A stretch of 34,928 nucleotides of DNA from Steroidobacteraceae bacterium (GTDB lineage Bacteria; Pseudomonadota; Gammaproteobacteria; Steroidobacterales; Steroidobacteraceae). Below the pieces are notes generated by a model. That model searched no databases, had not been told where the DNA came from, and saw nothing but the letters and a program-made list of their open reading frames with translations. The translations under genes were made by a program, and so were the position numbers. This document shows, one piece after another, positions 23,875 to 32,070 of this stretch; within the stretch, counting starts at the first letter, position 1, and each line of letters opens with the position of its first letter. The stretch is from contig JAHCAM010000026.1 in assembly GCA_019634895.1 (NCBI GenBank), positions 1 through 34,928 of the forward strand, written 5' to 3'.

Positions 23875-25725
23875 TCAATGCGCCCCGAGGATCCACTCGT
23901 TCAGCCGCCTGACGAATGCCGCCGGGTCCGGCGGCGTGCCGCCCTCGGCGATGGTCGCCTGGTCCGCGACCAGCGCGGCCAGCGACTCGAAGGCCGGGCC
24001 TTCCGGCAGCGCAGCGAGACGCGCGATCAGCGCATGCGACGGATTCAGTTCCAGCCAGGCCCGCGATGGCGGCAGTTTCTGGCCCGCGGCTTCCAGCAGC
24101 CGGCGCAGCTGCGGGCCCGGGTCGGCGGCGTCGCGCACCAGGCAGGCCGGCGAGTCGGCGAGCCGGCGGCTGACGCGCACGCCGGCGACGCGCTCTGCGA
24201 GCACGGCCGCCACGCGGGCACAAAGGTCTTCAGGCACCGCGCCCGCGGGCATTGCGGGCGCCGGCGGCAGGCCCTCTTCCGCGAGCTCGCCGCTGCCGGC
24301 ATCGCGCAGTTCGCGGCCGTCGAAGGCGTCGAGCTGCGCGACCAGCCAGGGATCGATGCGCTCGTACAGCAGCAGCACCTCGACGCCGCGCGCGCGCAGC
24401 CCCTCGAGCTGCGGGCTCGCGCGGGCCGCCGATTCGCTGTCGGCCAGCAGGTACCACAGGTGCTGCTGGCCCGCCGGCATGCGCGCCACGTAGTCGGCGA
24501 GCGACACCGCCTGGCCCTCGGCTGCGGTCGAGGCGAAGCGCAGCAGCGGCAGGATGCGCTCGCGGTTGCCCGGATCCTCGATCACGCCCTCCTTCAGCAC
24601 GTTGCCGAAGCCGGCCCAGAAGGTCCGGTACTTCTGCGGCTCGTCGGACGCCAGCTTCGCGAGCAGGTCGAGCACCCGGCGCGTGATCGCGGCCTTGATC
24701 GCCGCCGTCTCCGGGTCCTGCTGCAGCAGCTCGCGCGAGACGTTGAGCGGCAGGTCGGCGGAGTCGACGATGCCGCGCACGAAGCGCAGGTACAGCGGCA
24801 GGAACTGCTCGGCATCGTCGAGGATGAAGACCCGGCGCACGTAGAGGCGCAGGCCGTGGGCGGCCTCGCGGTGGTACAGGTCGAAGGGCGGGTTCTCCGG
24901 CAGGTACAGCAGGGTCGTGTACTCGCGCCGGCCCTCGACCTGGTGGTGGGCCCAGGCCAGCGGGTCGCCGGCGTCGTGCGAGACGTGGCGGTAGAACTCG
25001 CGGTAGTCGTCGTCCGCGAGCTCCTGGCGCGGCCGCGTCCACAGCGCCTGCGCCTGGTTGACGCGGTCGTACCCGCCCTTGCCGCCGTCCGGCCGCAGCA
25101 GGACCGGAAACGCGATGTGGTCCGAGTAGCGGCGGATCAGCGCGCGCAGCCGGAAGGGGTCGGCGAACTCCGCGGCGTCCTCCTTGAGGTGCAGCGTGAC
25201 CGTGGTGCCCTGCGCCTGCCGCTCGACGGTCTCGAGCGTGAATTCGCCGTCGCCCGCCGAACTCCAGCGCACGCCCTCCCCGCCGGGCCGGCCGGCGCGC
25301 CGCGACTCGACCACCACGCGGTCGGCGACCATGAAGGCCGAGTAGAAGCCGACGCCGAACTGGCCGATCAGCCGGCTGTCCTTCTGCGCGTCGCCCGTGA
25401 GGCTGGCGAGGAACTCGGCGGTGCCGGACTTCGCGATCGTGCCGAGGTGTTCCGCGGCCTCGTCGCGGCTCATGCCGATGCCGGTATCCGTGACCGAGAG
25501 CGTGCGCTCGCGCGAATCGAAGTCGACGCGGATCTCCGGCGCCGCGGCCGCGAGCGCCGGGTCGGACAGCGCCGCGAAACGCAGCCGGTCGCAGGCGTCG
25601 GAGGCGTTGGAGACCAGCTCGCGCAGGAAGATCTCGCGATGGCTGTACATCGAGTGGATGACCAGCCGCAGCAGGCGGTTGACCTCCGCCTGGAAGCCGC
25701 GGGTCTCGGTCGCAGTCGGTTCCAT
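23875..25725 (-). CDS. htpG: Hsp90 chaperone HtpG
   Basis: 616-residue cytoplasmic Hsp90 family chaperone. GHKL ATPase motifs at the N-terminus: REIFLRELVSNASDACDRLRF, VTDTGIGMSRDEA, LGTIAKSGT and GQFGVGFYSAFMVAD. In the middle domain RRVFI, YLRFVRGIVDSADLPLNVSRE supplies the gamma-phosphate arginine region. The C-terminal dimerisation domain ends with FVRRLNEWILGAH. Length is typical of bacterial HtpG (about 620-640). GGAG lies 6-9 nt before the ATG at 25725, and a heat-shock-type promoter lies upstream. Confidence 0.96.
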   Translation of the reverse strand: MEPTATETRGFQAEVNRLLRLVIHSMYSHREIFLRELVSNASDACDRLRFAALSDPALAAAAPEIRVDFDSRERTLSVTDTGIGMSRDEAAEHLGTIAKSGTAEFLASLTGDAQKDSRLIGQFGVGFYSAFMVADRVVVESRRAGRPGGEGVRWSSAGDGEFTLETVERQAQGTTVTLHLKEDAAEFADPFRLRALIRRYSDHIAFPVLLRPDGGKGGYDRVNQAQALWTRPRQELADDDYREFYRHVSHDAGDPLAWAHHQVEGRREYTTLLYLPENPPFDLYHREAAHGLRLYVRRVFILDDAEQFLPLYLRFVRGIVDSADLPLNVSRELLQQDPETAAIKAAITRRVLDLLAKLASDEPQKYRTFWAGFGNVLKEGVIEDPGNRERILPLLRFASTAAEGQAVSLADYVARMPAGQQHLWYLLADSESAARASPQLEGLRARGVEVLLLYERIDPWLVAQLDAFDGRELRDAGSGELAEEGLPPAPAMPAGAVPEDLCARVAAVLAERVAGVRVSRRLADSPACLVRDAADPGPQLRRLLEAAGQKLPPSRAWLELNPSHALIARLAALPEGPAFESLAALVADQATIAEGGTPPDPAAFVRRLNEWILGAH

Positions 25726-25752
25726 CGCGCGCTCCGTTGCCGGGAAGCGCCA

Positions 25753-25779
25753 ATGGTGGCACGGACGGCGGGATTCAAG
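25753..25779 (-). promoter_or_regulatory. Sigma-32-type heat-shock promoter of htpG
   Basis: Minus strand CTTGAA (25779-25774), a 15-bp spacer and CACCATT (from 25758), close to the sigma-32 consensus CTTGAA-N13-15-CCCCATNT. Predicted transcription start at about 25746, giving a ~20-nt leader that contains the GGAG of htpG. htpG is a classical sigma-32 target. Confidence 0.6.
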
Positions 25780-25803
25780 TGCGCCGCCGGCGGCGGCGCG
25801 GGA

Positions 25804-25908
25804 TCAGGAGCGGCGCGCCACCCGGTCGGCGGGCCACAGGCCGAGGCGGTGGCGCAGCACGCACACCAGGTCCTCGATCTCGTCCAGCAGCTGCACGAAG
25901 CGTTCCAC
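25804..25908 (-). CDS. Possible 34-residue ORF, unknown
   Basis: GTG-initiated reading frame of 34 codons: ERFVQLLDEIEDLVCVLRH followed by a basic end. A CTG at 25920 would overlap the stop of the upstream 81-residue ORF. The amphipathic LLDEIEDLVCVLRHRLG looks like a real helix rather than random GC-rich translation. I do not recognise a family and there is no clear ribosome-binding site. Confidence 0.25.
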   Translation of the reverse strand: MERFVQLLDEIEDLVCVLRHRLGLWPADRVARRS

Positions 25909-25916
25909 GGGAGCGT

Positions 25917-26162
25917 TCAGCGCCGGTCGGTGCCGCGGACGCTGGCGTTGCCGTTGACGCCCGGATGGTCGTCGGCTTCGGCCGCGAAGGTGCCGCGCAT
26001 CTTGTCGGCCCAGGACTTGTAGCTCGCGTACTTGGTCAGCTCGCGCGAGATCGCGCCGTGGCGCGAGGGCGCGCCGCGCCGCGGCGGCCGCGGCGCCGGC
26101 TCGGTGCCGCCGCGCTCGCTGCGGCCGTTGCCGGGGCCCGCGGGGATCTTGATTTCGCTCAC
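25917..26162 (-). CDS. Hypothetical 81-residue protein
   Basis: GTG-initiated ORF in the gap between ppnN and htpG. The N-terminal half is Pro/Arg/Gly-rich and looks disordered. The second half, RELTKYASYKSWADKMRGTFAAE, has a protein-like helical composition. No recognised domain, no signal peptide, no good ribosome-binding site. Kept because it is the best candidate in a gap of about 550 bp that otherwise holds only the htpG promoter and the 34-codon frame. Confidence 0.4.
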   Translation of the reverse strand: MSEIKIPAGPGNGRSERGGTEPAPRPPRRGAPSRHGAISRELTKYASYKSWADKMRGTFAAEADDHPGVNGNASVRGTDRR

Positions 26163-26272
26163 GGGGAGAGGACCTGAGCAGGCGTCATGCGCCTCAAGTT
26201 ACGCGCCGGGCCATGGGCGAAACAGGAACTGGATCACAGCCCGGGGGCCGTCAATCCGGCGATTTGACGCAA

Positions 26273-27652
26273 TCAGGCGATGCGGTAGCTGGGGCGGTAC
26301 TCGCCCACCAGTTTCATGCGCCGCCCGGCGACGAAGGCGCGCAGCAGCTCGTCGAGCGGCTTCGCGATCTGCGGGTCGGCGTGGATCTCGAACGGGCCGC
26401 GTTCCTCGATCAGGCGGATGCCGTGTTCCTTGACGTTGCCGGCGACGATGCCGGAGAACGCGCGGCGCAGGTTGGCCGCGCGCTCGTGCACCGGCAGGTC
26501 CATCGACAGCGCCAGGCCGGCCATCGAGGCGTGGCTCACCGCGAACGGCTGCTGGAACGCGGGCGGGATCCTGAGCAGCCAGTTGAAGTTGTAGGCGTCG
26601 CCGAGGCGGCGGCGCGAGCGGCGCACGGCCTCGAAGCCGCGCTGCATCTCGCGGGCGACCTCGGCCGGGTCGTCCACGATGATGCGGTAGCGCTGCTGCG
26701 CCTCGGGCCCCAGCGTGGTGGCGATGAAGCGGTCGAGCTGGCGGAAGTAGCCGGCGCTCTCGCGCGGCCCGGTGAACACCAGCGGCATCGGCTGGCCGGC
26801 GTTGGCCGGGTCGAGCAGGATGCCGAGCAGGTAGAGGATCTCCTCCGCGGTGCCGACGCCGCCCGGGAACACGATGATGCCGTGGCTGAGGCGCACGAAG
26901 GCCTCGAGCCGCTTCTCGATGTCCGGCATGATCACCAGCTGGTTCACGATCGGGTTCGGCGGCTCGGCCGCGATGATGCCGGGCTCGGTCACGCCCACGT
27001 AACGGCCGTCGCGGATGCGCTGCTTGGAGTGACCGATGGTGGCGCCCTTCATCGGGCCCTTCATCGCCCCCGGCCCGCAGCCGGTGCACACCGAGAGCTC
27101 GCGCAGCCCGAGCTCGTAGCCGACCAGCTTGGTGTAGTCGTACTCCTCGCGCGGGATCGAGTGGCCGCCCCAGCACACGACCAGGTCCGGCCGGCCCTTG
27201 TAGTCCAGCAGGCGGGCGTTGCGCAGGATGCAGAAGATGGCGTTGGTGACGCTGGCGGGATCGTTGAAGTCGAAGCGCGCGACGATCTCGTTGTGCGTGT
27301 AGACGATGTCGCGCAGCACCGCGAACAGGTGCTCCTTGACGCCGCGGATCATCTCGCCGTCGACGAAGGCGCTGCCGGGCGCGTGGTGCATCTCGAGCTT
27401 GATGCCCCAGGGCTCGCGCATGATCTTCAGCTCGAAGTCCCGGTAGGCCTCGAAGATCAGGCGCGCATCGTCGATCAGCGTGCCGGAGTTGAGCACCGCC
27501 AGCGCGCAGCGCCGGAACAGCGGGTAGAGGCCGCCCTGGCCGCGGTCGAGGAGCTTGTCGACTTCCTGCTGCGAGAGGTTCTCGAGCGTGCCCTTGGGCG
27601 ACACCCGCGCGCGCACCACCGCCGCGAGTTCCGGGCCCAGCGCGCCGCTCAC
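26273..27652 (-). CDS. ppnN: Nucleotide 5'-monophosphate nucleosidase PpnN (LOG family)
   Basis: 459 residues, like E. coli PpnN/YgdH (454). It cleaves purine and pyrimidine nucleoside monophosphates to base and ribose 5-phosphate; the E. coli enzyme is activated by (p)ppGpp. The LOG core shows VVCWGGHSIPREEYDYTKLVGYELGLR, TGCGPGAMKGPMKGATIGH and the signature PGGVGTAEEILYLLGILLDP. Flanking N- and C-terminal domains distinguish it from short cytokinin-type LOG proteins. The GTG start at 27652 overlaps the transpeptidase stop by 4 nt; upstream extension of the frame would run through that gene. Confidence 0.93.
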   Translation of the reverse strand: MSGALGPELAAVVRARVSPKGTLENLSQQEVDKLLDRGQGGLYPLFRRCALAVLNSGTLIDDARLIFEAYRDFELKIMREPWGIKLEMHHAPGSAFVDGEMIRGVKEHLFAVLRDIVYTHNEIVARFDFNDPASVTNAIFCILRNARLLDYKGRPDLVVCWGGHSIPREEYDYTKLVGYELGLRELSVCTGCGPGAMKGPMKGATIGHSKQRIRDGRYVGVTEPGIIAAEPPNPIVNQLVIMPDIEKRLEAFVRLSHGIIVFPGGVGTAEEILYLLGILLDPANAGQPMPLVFTGPRESAGYFRQLDRFIATTLGPEAQQRYRIIVDDPAEVAREMQRGFEAVRRSRRRLGDAYNFNWLLRIPPAFQQPFAVSHASMAGLALSMDLPVHERAANLRRAFSGIVAGNVKEHGIRLIEERGPFEIHADPQIAKPLDELLRAFVAGRRMKLVGEYRPSYRIA

Positions 27653-28173
27653 GGACGGATCTCGATCGGCGTGCCGGGTCCGGTGAGCAGCCAGAACTCG
27701 AGCATGTCCTCGTTGGTCAGCGCGATGCAGCCGTCGGTCCAGTCGGTGCTGGCGTAGCGCTCGCGGGAGTACTTCGGCACGTTCGGCAGGCCGTGCACCA
27801 TGATCAGGCCGCCGGGCGACCAGCCGTTCCGGCGCGCGATGGCGATATCGACCGGCTCCGGGTAGGACACCTGCACGGCGAGGAAGAAGTCGCTGCGGGA
27901 GTTGCGCCGCGTCAGCCGGTAGCTCCCCTCCGGCGTGCGGTAGTCGCCCTCGCGCTGCTTGTGCCCCTCCGGCACCAGGCCGAGCGAGATGCGGTAGCTG
28001 GCGATCACGTCGCCGTCGCGCCACAGCTCCATGCGCCGCTCGGATTTCTTCACGACGATGCGCTCCGCCGGGCGCAGCATGCCCGACGCCGCCGGCGCGG
28101 CGAACGAGTCGGCCTGCGCGCCGGCTGCGGCCAGCGCCATCAGGAGCACCGGAATCAACGACTTGCGGTTCAT
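27649..28173 (-). CDS. L,D-transpeptidase family protein (YkuD domain)
   Basis: 174-residue exported cell-wall enzyme. Signal peptide about 1-22 (MNRKSLIPVLLMALAAAGAQADS). The YkuD domain has VKKSERRMELWRDGDVIASYRISLG, GDYRTPEGSYRLTRRNS, H127 in MVHGLPN and the active-site cysteine C149 in TDWTDGCIALTN. These enzymes make 3-3 crosslinks in peptidoglycan or attach proteins to it; which applies here is not visible. The ATG at 28173 is preferred to one at 28242: it yields a clean signal peptide and lies just downstream of TATAAT. Confidence 0.9.
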   Translation of the reverse strand: MNRKSLIPVLLMALAAAGAQADSFAAPAASGMLRPAERIVVKKSERRMELWRDGDVIASYRISLGLVPEGHKQREGDYRTPEGSYRLTRRNSRSDFFLAVQVSYPEPVDIAIARRNGWSPGGLIMVHGLPNVPKYSRERYASTDWTDGCIALTNEDMLEFWLLTGPGTPIEIRP

Positions 28174-28183
28174 CTGGCGCCGG

Positions 28184-28189
28184 ATTATA
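28184..28189 (-). promoter_or_regulatory. -10 box close to the L,D-transpeptidase start
   Basis: Minus strand perfect TATAAT, 10 nt before the ATG at 28173. The leader would be about 3 nt with no room for a Shine-Dalgarno sequence. No good -35 seen. Confidence 0.45.
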
Positions 28190-28213
28190 GCGCCACCCCG
28201 CCGCAATGCCCGG

Positions 28214-28609
28214 TCAGTCGTCGACGAGCCGAACCGCTTCACAGTTTCGCGCCGTGGCGTCGGCCACGAGGCGGTAGGCGCCGCCTGCCGCGAGCTCGAC
28301 GGTGAGCGCGAAGCGCGCGAGCGCGGCCGACTCGCGCACGCGGCAGTCCACCAGCAGCTCGTGCGCGCCGGGCGCGAGCTCCACGCGCGCGGTGGTCAAC
28401 GGCAGGTCGCGGCCATCCACCTGCCGCAGCCGCACCGTCACCGGCAGCCCGGCCGAAAACGCCGGATCGGCGCGCACCACCGCGCGCTCGGCCGGCGGCA
28501 GTTCCGGCCCCGGATACGCGCGCTCGGTGGCGCAGCCGGCGCAAATCAGCGCCGCAACAATGGTGCCGGGTCGTAGATTCGTAGGTTTGCGATCCGTGGC
28601 GCTCGTCAT
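28214..28609 (-). CDS. Hypothetical lipoprotein whose start lies in a palindromic element
   Basis: 131-residue predicted lipoprotein. The N-terminal signal ends in IVAALICAGC, a good lipobox (C26), followed by TERAYPGPEL and a beta-rich domain: ERAVVRADPAFSAGLPVTVRLRQVDG, then ELAPGAHELLVDCRVRESAALARFALTVELAAGGAYRLVADA, resembling small outer-membrane-associated carbohydrate- or PEGA-like domains. I do not assign a family. The only ATG in frame (28609) lies in the loop of palindromic element 6, and the n-region of the signal peptide (KPTNLRPGT) is encoded by one of its arms. No ribosome-binding site is visible. Confidence 0.65.
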   Translation of the reverse strand: MTSATDRKPTNLRPGTIVAALICAGCATERAYPGPELPPAERAVVRADPAFSAGLPVTVRLRQVDGRDLPLTTARVELAPGAHELLVDCRVRESAALARFALTVELAAGGAYRLVADATARNCEAVRLVDD

Positions 28610-28663
28610 CGCGATGATGCAACCGGCAAGTGCAAACCTACGAATCTACGACCCGGCACCATT
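28559..28663. repeat. Palindromic intergenic element 6 with 32-bp perfect arms
   Basis: Inverted repeat of 32 perfect pairs (28559-28590 and 28632-28663) around a 41-nt loop with CATCGCGATG. The loop contains one CGCTC followed by ATCGCGAT, like element 7, but lacks a second CGCTC, so family membership is tentative. One arm overlaps the 5' end of the lipoprotein gene. Confidence 0.8.
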
Positions 28664-28668
28664 CGAGG

Positions 28669-28693
28669 AAAAAAGGCGGCCCGAAGGCCGCCT
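28669..28693 (-). terminator. Rho-independent terminator of the nrdJab operon
   Basis: Read on the minus strand: AGGCGGCC, a TTCG tetraloop, GGCCGCCT, then a run of T (forward A at 28669-28674). It lies 78 nt after the nrdJb stop. Confidence 0.85.
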
Positions 28694-28771
28694 GGGAGGT
28701 CACGCGCAGCCCCTGGTGTCAGGGACCGCCGGGCGGGGACCCGGCTGGCGCGTGATGAAAACCCGACCGGC

Positions 28772-29485
28772 TCATCCGCACTTCGACTCGCCGCAGGCGA
28801 GGCAGGTCATGCAGCCGTCCATCATCACCACCGCCGCCGTGCTGCACTTCAGGCACAGCTGCGCACCCTCGGGATAGCTCGACTGCGCGAAGGCGTCCTG
28901 CTGCTTGTGGCGCTGCTCCCATTCGGCGCGCTTGGCGTCGACCAGCTGCTGACGCGACGCGTCCAGGCCCGGCTGCGGCATCAGCCCGATCGTCTGCAGG
29001 TGGCGCTCGACCACGTAGCCGATCTCGGCGACGATCGACGGCATGAACTTGCCGCCCGGCTGCCAGTAGCCGCCGCGCGGGTCGAACACGGCCTTCAGCT
29101 CCTCGGTCAGGAAGGCGACGTCGCCGCCCTTCCTGAACACCGCGGAGATGATGCGCGTCAGCGCCACGATCCACTGGAAATGGTCCAGGTTCTTCGAGTT
29201 GATGAAGATCTCGAACGGGCGCCGGTGCTCGTGCTCGGTGCCCTCGTTCAGCATGATGTCGTTGATGGTCAGGTACATCGCGTGGTCGGACACCGGGGTC
29301 TTGATCTTGTAGGTCGAGCCGATCAGCACCTCCGGGCGCTCGAGCTTCTCGTGCATCCACACGACCTTGCCGCCGCCGTCCTTGCGGGCCTTGCCCTCGC
29401 GCGCGGGCGCGGTGGCGGACTTGTCCGCCTCCGGCTTCTGCACGCGGTACTTCACGATCTTCTTGCCGATGGTGTGCTTGCTCAT
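28772..29485 (-). CDS. nrdJb: NrdJb, C-terminal partner of split class II ribonucleotide reductase
   Basis: 237-residue protein matching the separate small subunit of the Pseudomonas NrdJab enzyme. It has a Lys-rich start, the region VLIGSTYKIKTPVSDHAMYLTINDI, and FINSKNLDHFQWIVALTRIISAVFRKGGDVAFLTEELKAVFDP of the TSCPD type. It ends in a Cys-rich tail (CLKCSTAAVVMMDGCMTCLACGESKCG), suited to a zinc ribbon or to redox recycling of the active-site disulfide. It follows nrdJa after 16 nt and is followed by a terminator. Confidence 0.9.
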   Translation of the reverse strand: MSKHTIGKKIVKYRVQKPEADKSATAPAREGKARKDGGGKVVWMHEKLERPEVLIGSTYKIKTPVSDHAMYLTINDIMLNEGTEHEHRRPFEIFINSKNLDHFQWIVALTRIISAVFRKGGDVAFLTEELKAVFDPRGGYWQPGGKFMPSIVAEIGYVVERHLQTIGLMPQPGLDASRQQLVDAKRAEWEQRHKQQDAFAQSSYPEGAQLCLKCSTAAVVMMDGCMTCLACGESKCG

Positions 29486-29501
29486 GCTCGTTCCCGTGCG
29501 C

Positions 29502-31649
29502 TCAGTAGCGGCCGTAGTAGCCTTCCTTCAGCGCGTCGAACAGGTTGGCGGCGGTGTGGACCTCGCCGTCGTACTCGATCTCCTCGTCGCCCCGGACCTC
29601 GATCTCGCTGCCGTCCTCGAGCGTGAACACGTAGGTCGTGTTCTTGAGGTCGTCCTCCTTGACCAGCACGCCCTGGTGCGCCTCCGGATTGAATCGGAAG
29701 GTGGTGCAGCCCTTCAGGCCGCGCTCGTGGGCGTAGAGGTAGATGTCCTTGAACTCCTCGTAGCGGAAGTCGGTCGGCACGTTCGCGGTCTTCGAGATCG
29801 AGGAGTCCACCCACTTCTGCGCCGCGGCCTGGATCTCCACGTGCTCGCGCGGGCCGATGCTGTCGGCGGTGACGAAATAGTCGGGCAGCTTCTCCGCCGC
29901 GCCGGTGGCGTTCGGCATGGCGCGCGGGTTGATGAGCTCGCGGTACGCCAGCAGCTCGAAGGAATACACGTCCACGCGCTCCTTCGACTTCCTGCCCTCG
30001 CGGATCACGTTGCGGAAGTAGTGGTGCGCGAAGGTCGGCTCGATGCCGTTCGACGCATTGTTGGCCAGCGACAGCGAGATCGTGCCGGTGGGCGCGATCG
30101 AGCTGTGGTGCGTGAAGCGGCTGCCGACCGTCTCCAGCTCCTTGACCAGCTCGGGCGCCACCTCCGCGAGCCTGCGCATGTAGCGGCTGTAGCGCGCGTG
30201 CAGCACGCGCCCCGGCACGCGGTCGCCGACCTTCCAGCCGTCGCGGGCCATCTCCGGGCGCTTCCTGAGCATCGCGCGGGTGACCGTGAACTCCTCGTTC
30301 ATGATCGGGGCCGGGCCCTTCTCGCGCGCCAGCGCGAGTCCCGCCTCCCAGCCGGCGATCGCCATCTCGCGCGCCACGTTGTCGGTGAAGGCGACCGATT
30401 CCGGCGAGCCGTACTTCATGCCGAGCATGGTCATGGTCGAGCCGAGGCCGAGGAAGCCCATGCCGTGGCGGCGCTTGCGCTCGATCTCGTCGCGCTGGCG
30501 GCCCAGCGGCAGGCCGTTGATCTCGACCACGTTGTCCAGCATGCGCGTGAACACGCGCACCACCTCGCGGTATTCGTCCCAGTCGAAGCTGGCCTCCTCG
30601 GTGAAGGGCGCGCGCACGAAGCGCGTCAGGTTCACCGAGCCCAGCAGGCAGGAGCCGTAGGGCGGCAGCGGTTGTTCGCCGCAGGGGTTGGTCGCGCGGA
30701 TGTTCTCGCACCACCAGTTGTTGTTCATCTCGTTGACGCGGTCCACCAGCACGAAGCCGGGCTCGGCGTAATCGTAGGTGGACGCCATGATGACGTCCCA
30801 CAGCCGCCGCGCCTGGAGGGTCTTGTAGACCTTGCAGGCGACCAGGCCGTCCTCGTTGACGACGTAGCCCTCGACGTCGGGCCACTCGCGCCAGACGAAG
30901 GTCCTGGGATCGTGCAGGTCGTGCTGCTCCGGGTCGTACTCGCGCGCCGGCAGCGGGAAGGCCAGCTTCCACTCGCGGTCGCCGCGCACCGCGGCGATGA
31001 AGTCGTCGGTGACCAGCAGCGAGAGGTTGAACTGGCGCAGACGGCCGTTCTCGCGCTTGGCGCGGATGAAATCCACCGCGTCCGGGTGGCCGATGTCGAA
31101 GGTGCCCATCTGCGCGCCGCGCCGGCCGCCGGCGGAGGACACGGTGAAGCACATGCGGTCATAGATGTCCATGAAGGACATCGGCCCGGAGGTGTGCGCG
31201 CCGGCGCCCGCGACGTAGGCGCCGCGCGGCCGCAGCGTCGAGAACTCGTAGCCGATGCCGCAGCCCGCCTTCAGCGTGAGGCCGGCCTCGTGGACCTTGT
31301 TCAGGATGTCGTCCATCGAGTCGCGGATCGTGCCGGACACGGTGCAGTTGATCGTGGAGGTCGCCGGCTTGTGCGCCAGCGCGCCCGCGTTCGACAGGAT
31401 GCGCCCGGCCGGGATCGCGCCCTGGCGCAGGGCCCACAGGAAGCGCTCGTTCCAGTGCTCGCGGGCCGACGGGTCCTCGACGCCCGCGAGCGTCTCCGCC
31501 ACGCGGCGCCAGGTGTCGTCCATGGTCTGGTCGATCGGGGTGCCGTCCTTGGCGGTCAGCCGGTACTTCCGGTCCCAGATGTCGAGCGAAGCCTCCTGAA
31601 ACGGGATCTCACTGACGCCCTTCCGCTCGATCTTGACCGCCGTGCTCAT
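29502..31649 (-). CDS. nrdJa: NrdJa, adenosylcobalamin-dependent (class II) ribonucleoside-diphosphate reductase
   Basis: 715-residue catalytic subunit making deoxyribonucleotides with vitamin B12 and without oxygen. First active-site cysteine C102 in ATSTINCTVSG, then GCGIGYEFSTLRPRG, SGPMSFMDIYDRMCFTVSSAGGRRGAQMG, the catalytic NPCGEQPLPPYGSC with C323 and E325, and NNASNGIEPTFAHHY. The ATG at 31649 is used; a GTG four codons upstream is possible because GGGGAG lies directly before it and 13 nt from the ATG. A strong promoter and an NrdR-like site lie about 165 nt upstream. Confidence 0.93.
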   Translation of the reverse strand: MSTAVKIERKGVSEIPFQEASLDIWDRKYRLTAKDGTPIDQTMDDTWRRVAETLAGVEDPSAREHWNERFLWALRQGAIPAGRILSNAGALAHKPATSTINCTVSGTIRDSMDDILNKVHEAGLTLKAGCGIGYEFSTLRPRGAYVAGAGAHTSGPMSFMDIYDRMCFTVSSAGGRRGAQMGTFDIGHPDAVDFIRAKRENGRLRQFNLSLLVTDDFIAAVRGDREWKLAFPLPAREYDPEQHDLHDPRTFVWREWPDVEGYVVNEDGLVACKVYKTLQARRLWDVIMASTYDYAEPGFVLVDRVNEMNNNWWCENIRATNPCGEQPLPPYGSCLLGSVNLTRFVRAPFTEEASFDWDEYREVVRVFTRMLDNVVEINGLPLGRQRDEIERKRRHGMGFLGLGSTMTMLGMKYGSPESVAFTDNVAREMAIAGWEAGLALAREKGPAPIMNEEFTVTRAMLRKRPEMARDGWKVGDRVPGRVLHARYSRYMRRLAEVAPELVKELETVGSRFTHHSSIAPTGTISLSLANNASNGIEPTFAHHYFRNVIREGRKSKERVDVYSFELLAYRELINPRAMPNATGAAEKLPDYFVTADSIGPREHVEIQAAAQKWVDSSISKTANVPTDFRYEEFKDIYLYAHERGLKGCTTFRFNPEAHQGVLVKEDDLKNTTYVFTLEDGSEIEVRGDEEIEYDGEVHTAANLFDALKEGYYGRY

Positions 31650-31796
31650 TTTCTTTGTGACGCTCCCCTCTTCCGGCCTGCCGCCCTGTGCCGGGGGAAA
31701 TCCCGCCCCGGCCGGCGCAATCCTGCGCCGCCATGCTCTCGGTTCCGCGTGGCGCCCTGACTCTTCTGCCGGCCGCTGCCGCGTTTCAGCCGGCGA

Positions 31797-31812
31797 CCAC
31801 AAGATCTTGTGT
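31797..31812. promoter_or_regulatory. NrdR-like box in the nrdJa promoter
   Basis: 16-bp site containing the perfect 14-bp palindrome CACAAGATCTTGTG (31798-31811). It agrees with the NrdR consensus acaCwAtATaTwGtgt at about 13 of 16 positions. It lies just downstream of the predicted transcription start. A weaker, AT-rich half-like site overlaps the -10 region (about 31820-31835). Confidence 0.55.
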
Positions 31813-31822
31813 CAGGGCTGCG

Positions 31823-31852
31823 AAAATATTTCCGTCAGCCGTGCGCTGTCAA
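31823..31852 (-). promoter_or_regulatory. Sigma-70 promoter of nrdJab
   Basis: Minus strand perfect TTGACA (31852-31847), an 18-bp spacer and TATTTT (31828-31823, 4/6), or ATATTT with a 17-bp spacer. Transcription would start at about 31815, giving a leader of about 165 nt with GCCCTGAC/GTCAGGGC arms (31811-31818 and 31754-31761) that can close a hairpin. Confidence 0.6.
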
Positions 31853-32070
31853 GAAATTCCGTGGTCAATTTTTAGCCACAAAAAAGCGTTTATATTTCAA
31901 TATGTTATAGAAGCCATCTCAGGCTGTTTCCGGCCGGTCGGCGGATGCCGGGCGGCGCCCGCGCAAAATCCGCGCAGCACAACATCTGGTATGCATCAAA
32001 ACGGCACAAAATACGCACAGTTTGTGCACCGACGTCTCCGCACGCGGGAAAATACGGGCTTCCAGCGACC

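Noticed and set aside
26250..26270. Small imperfect hairpin GTCAATC/GATTTGAC after ppnN
   Set aside because: Seven pairs with a bulge and no T-run on either strand; not enough for a terminator.
31650..31815. Possible cobalamin riboswitch in the nrdJa leader
   Set aside because: On the minus strand, GAAGAGTCAGGGCG faintly resembles part of a B12 box, but the conserved GCCACTG-type core and the rest of the fold are not recognisable, and B12 repression of a B12-dependent enzyme makes little sense.
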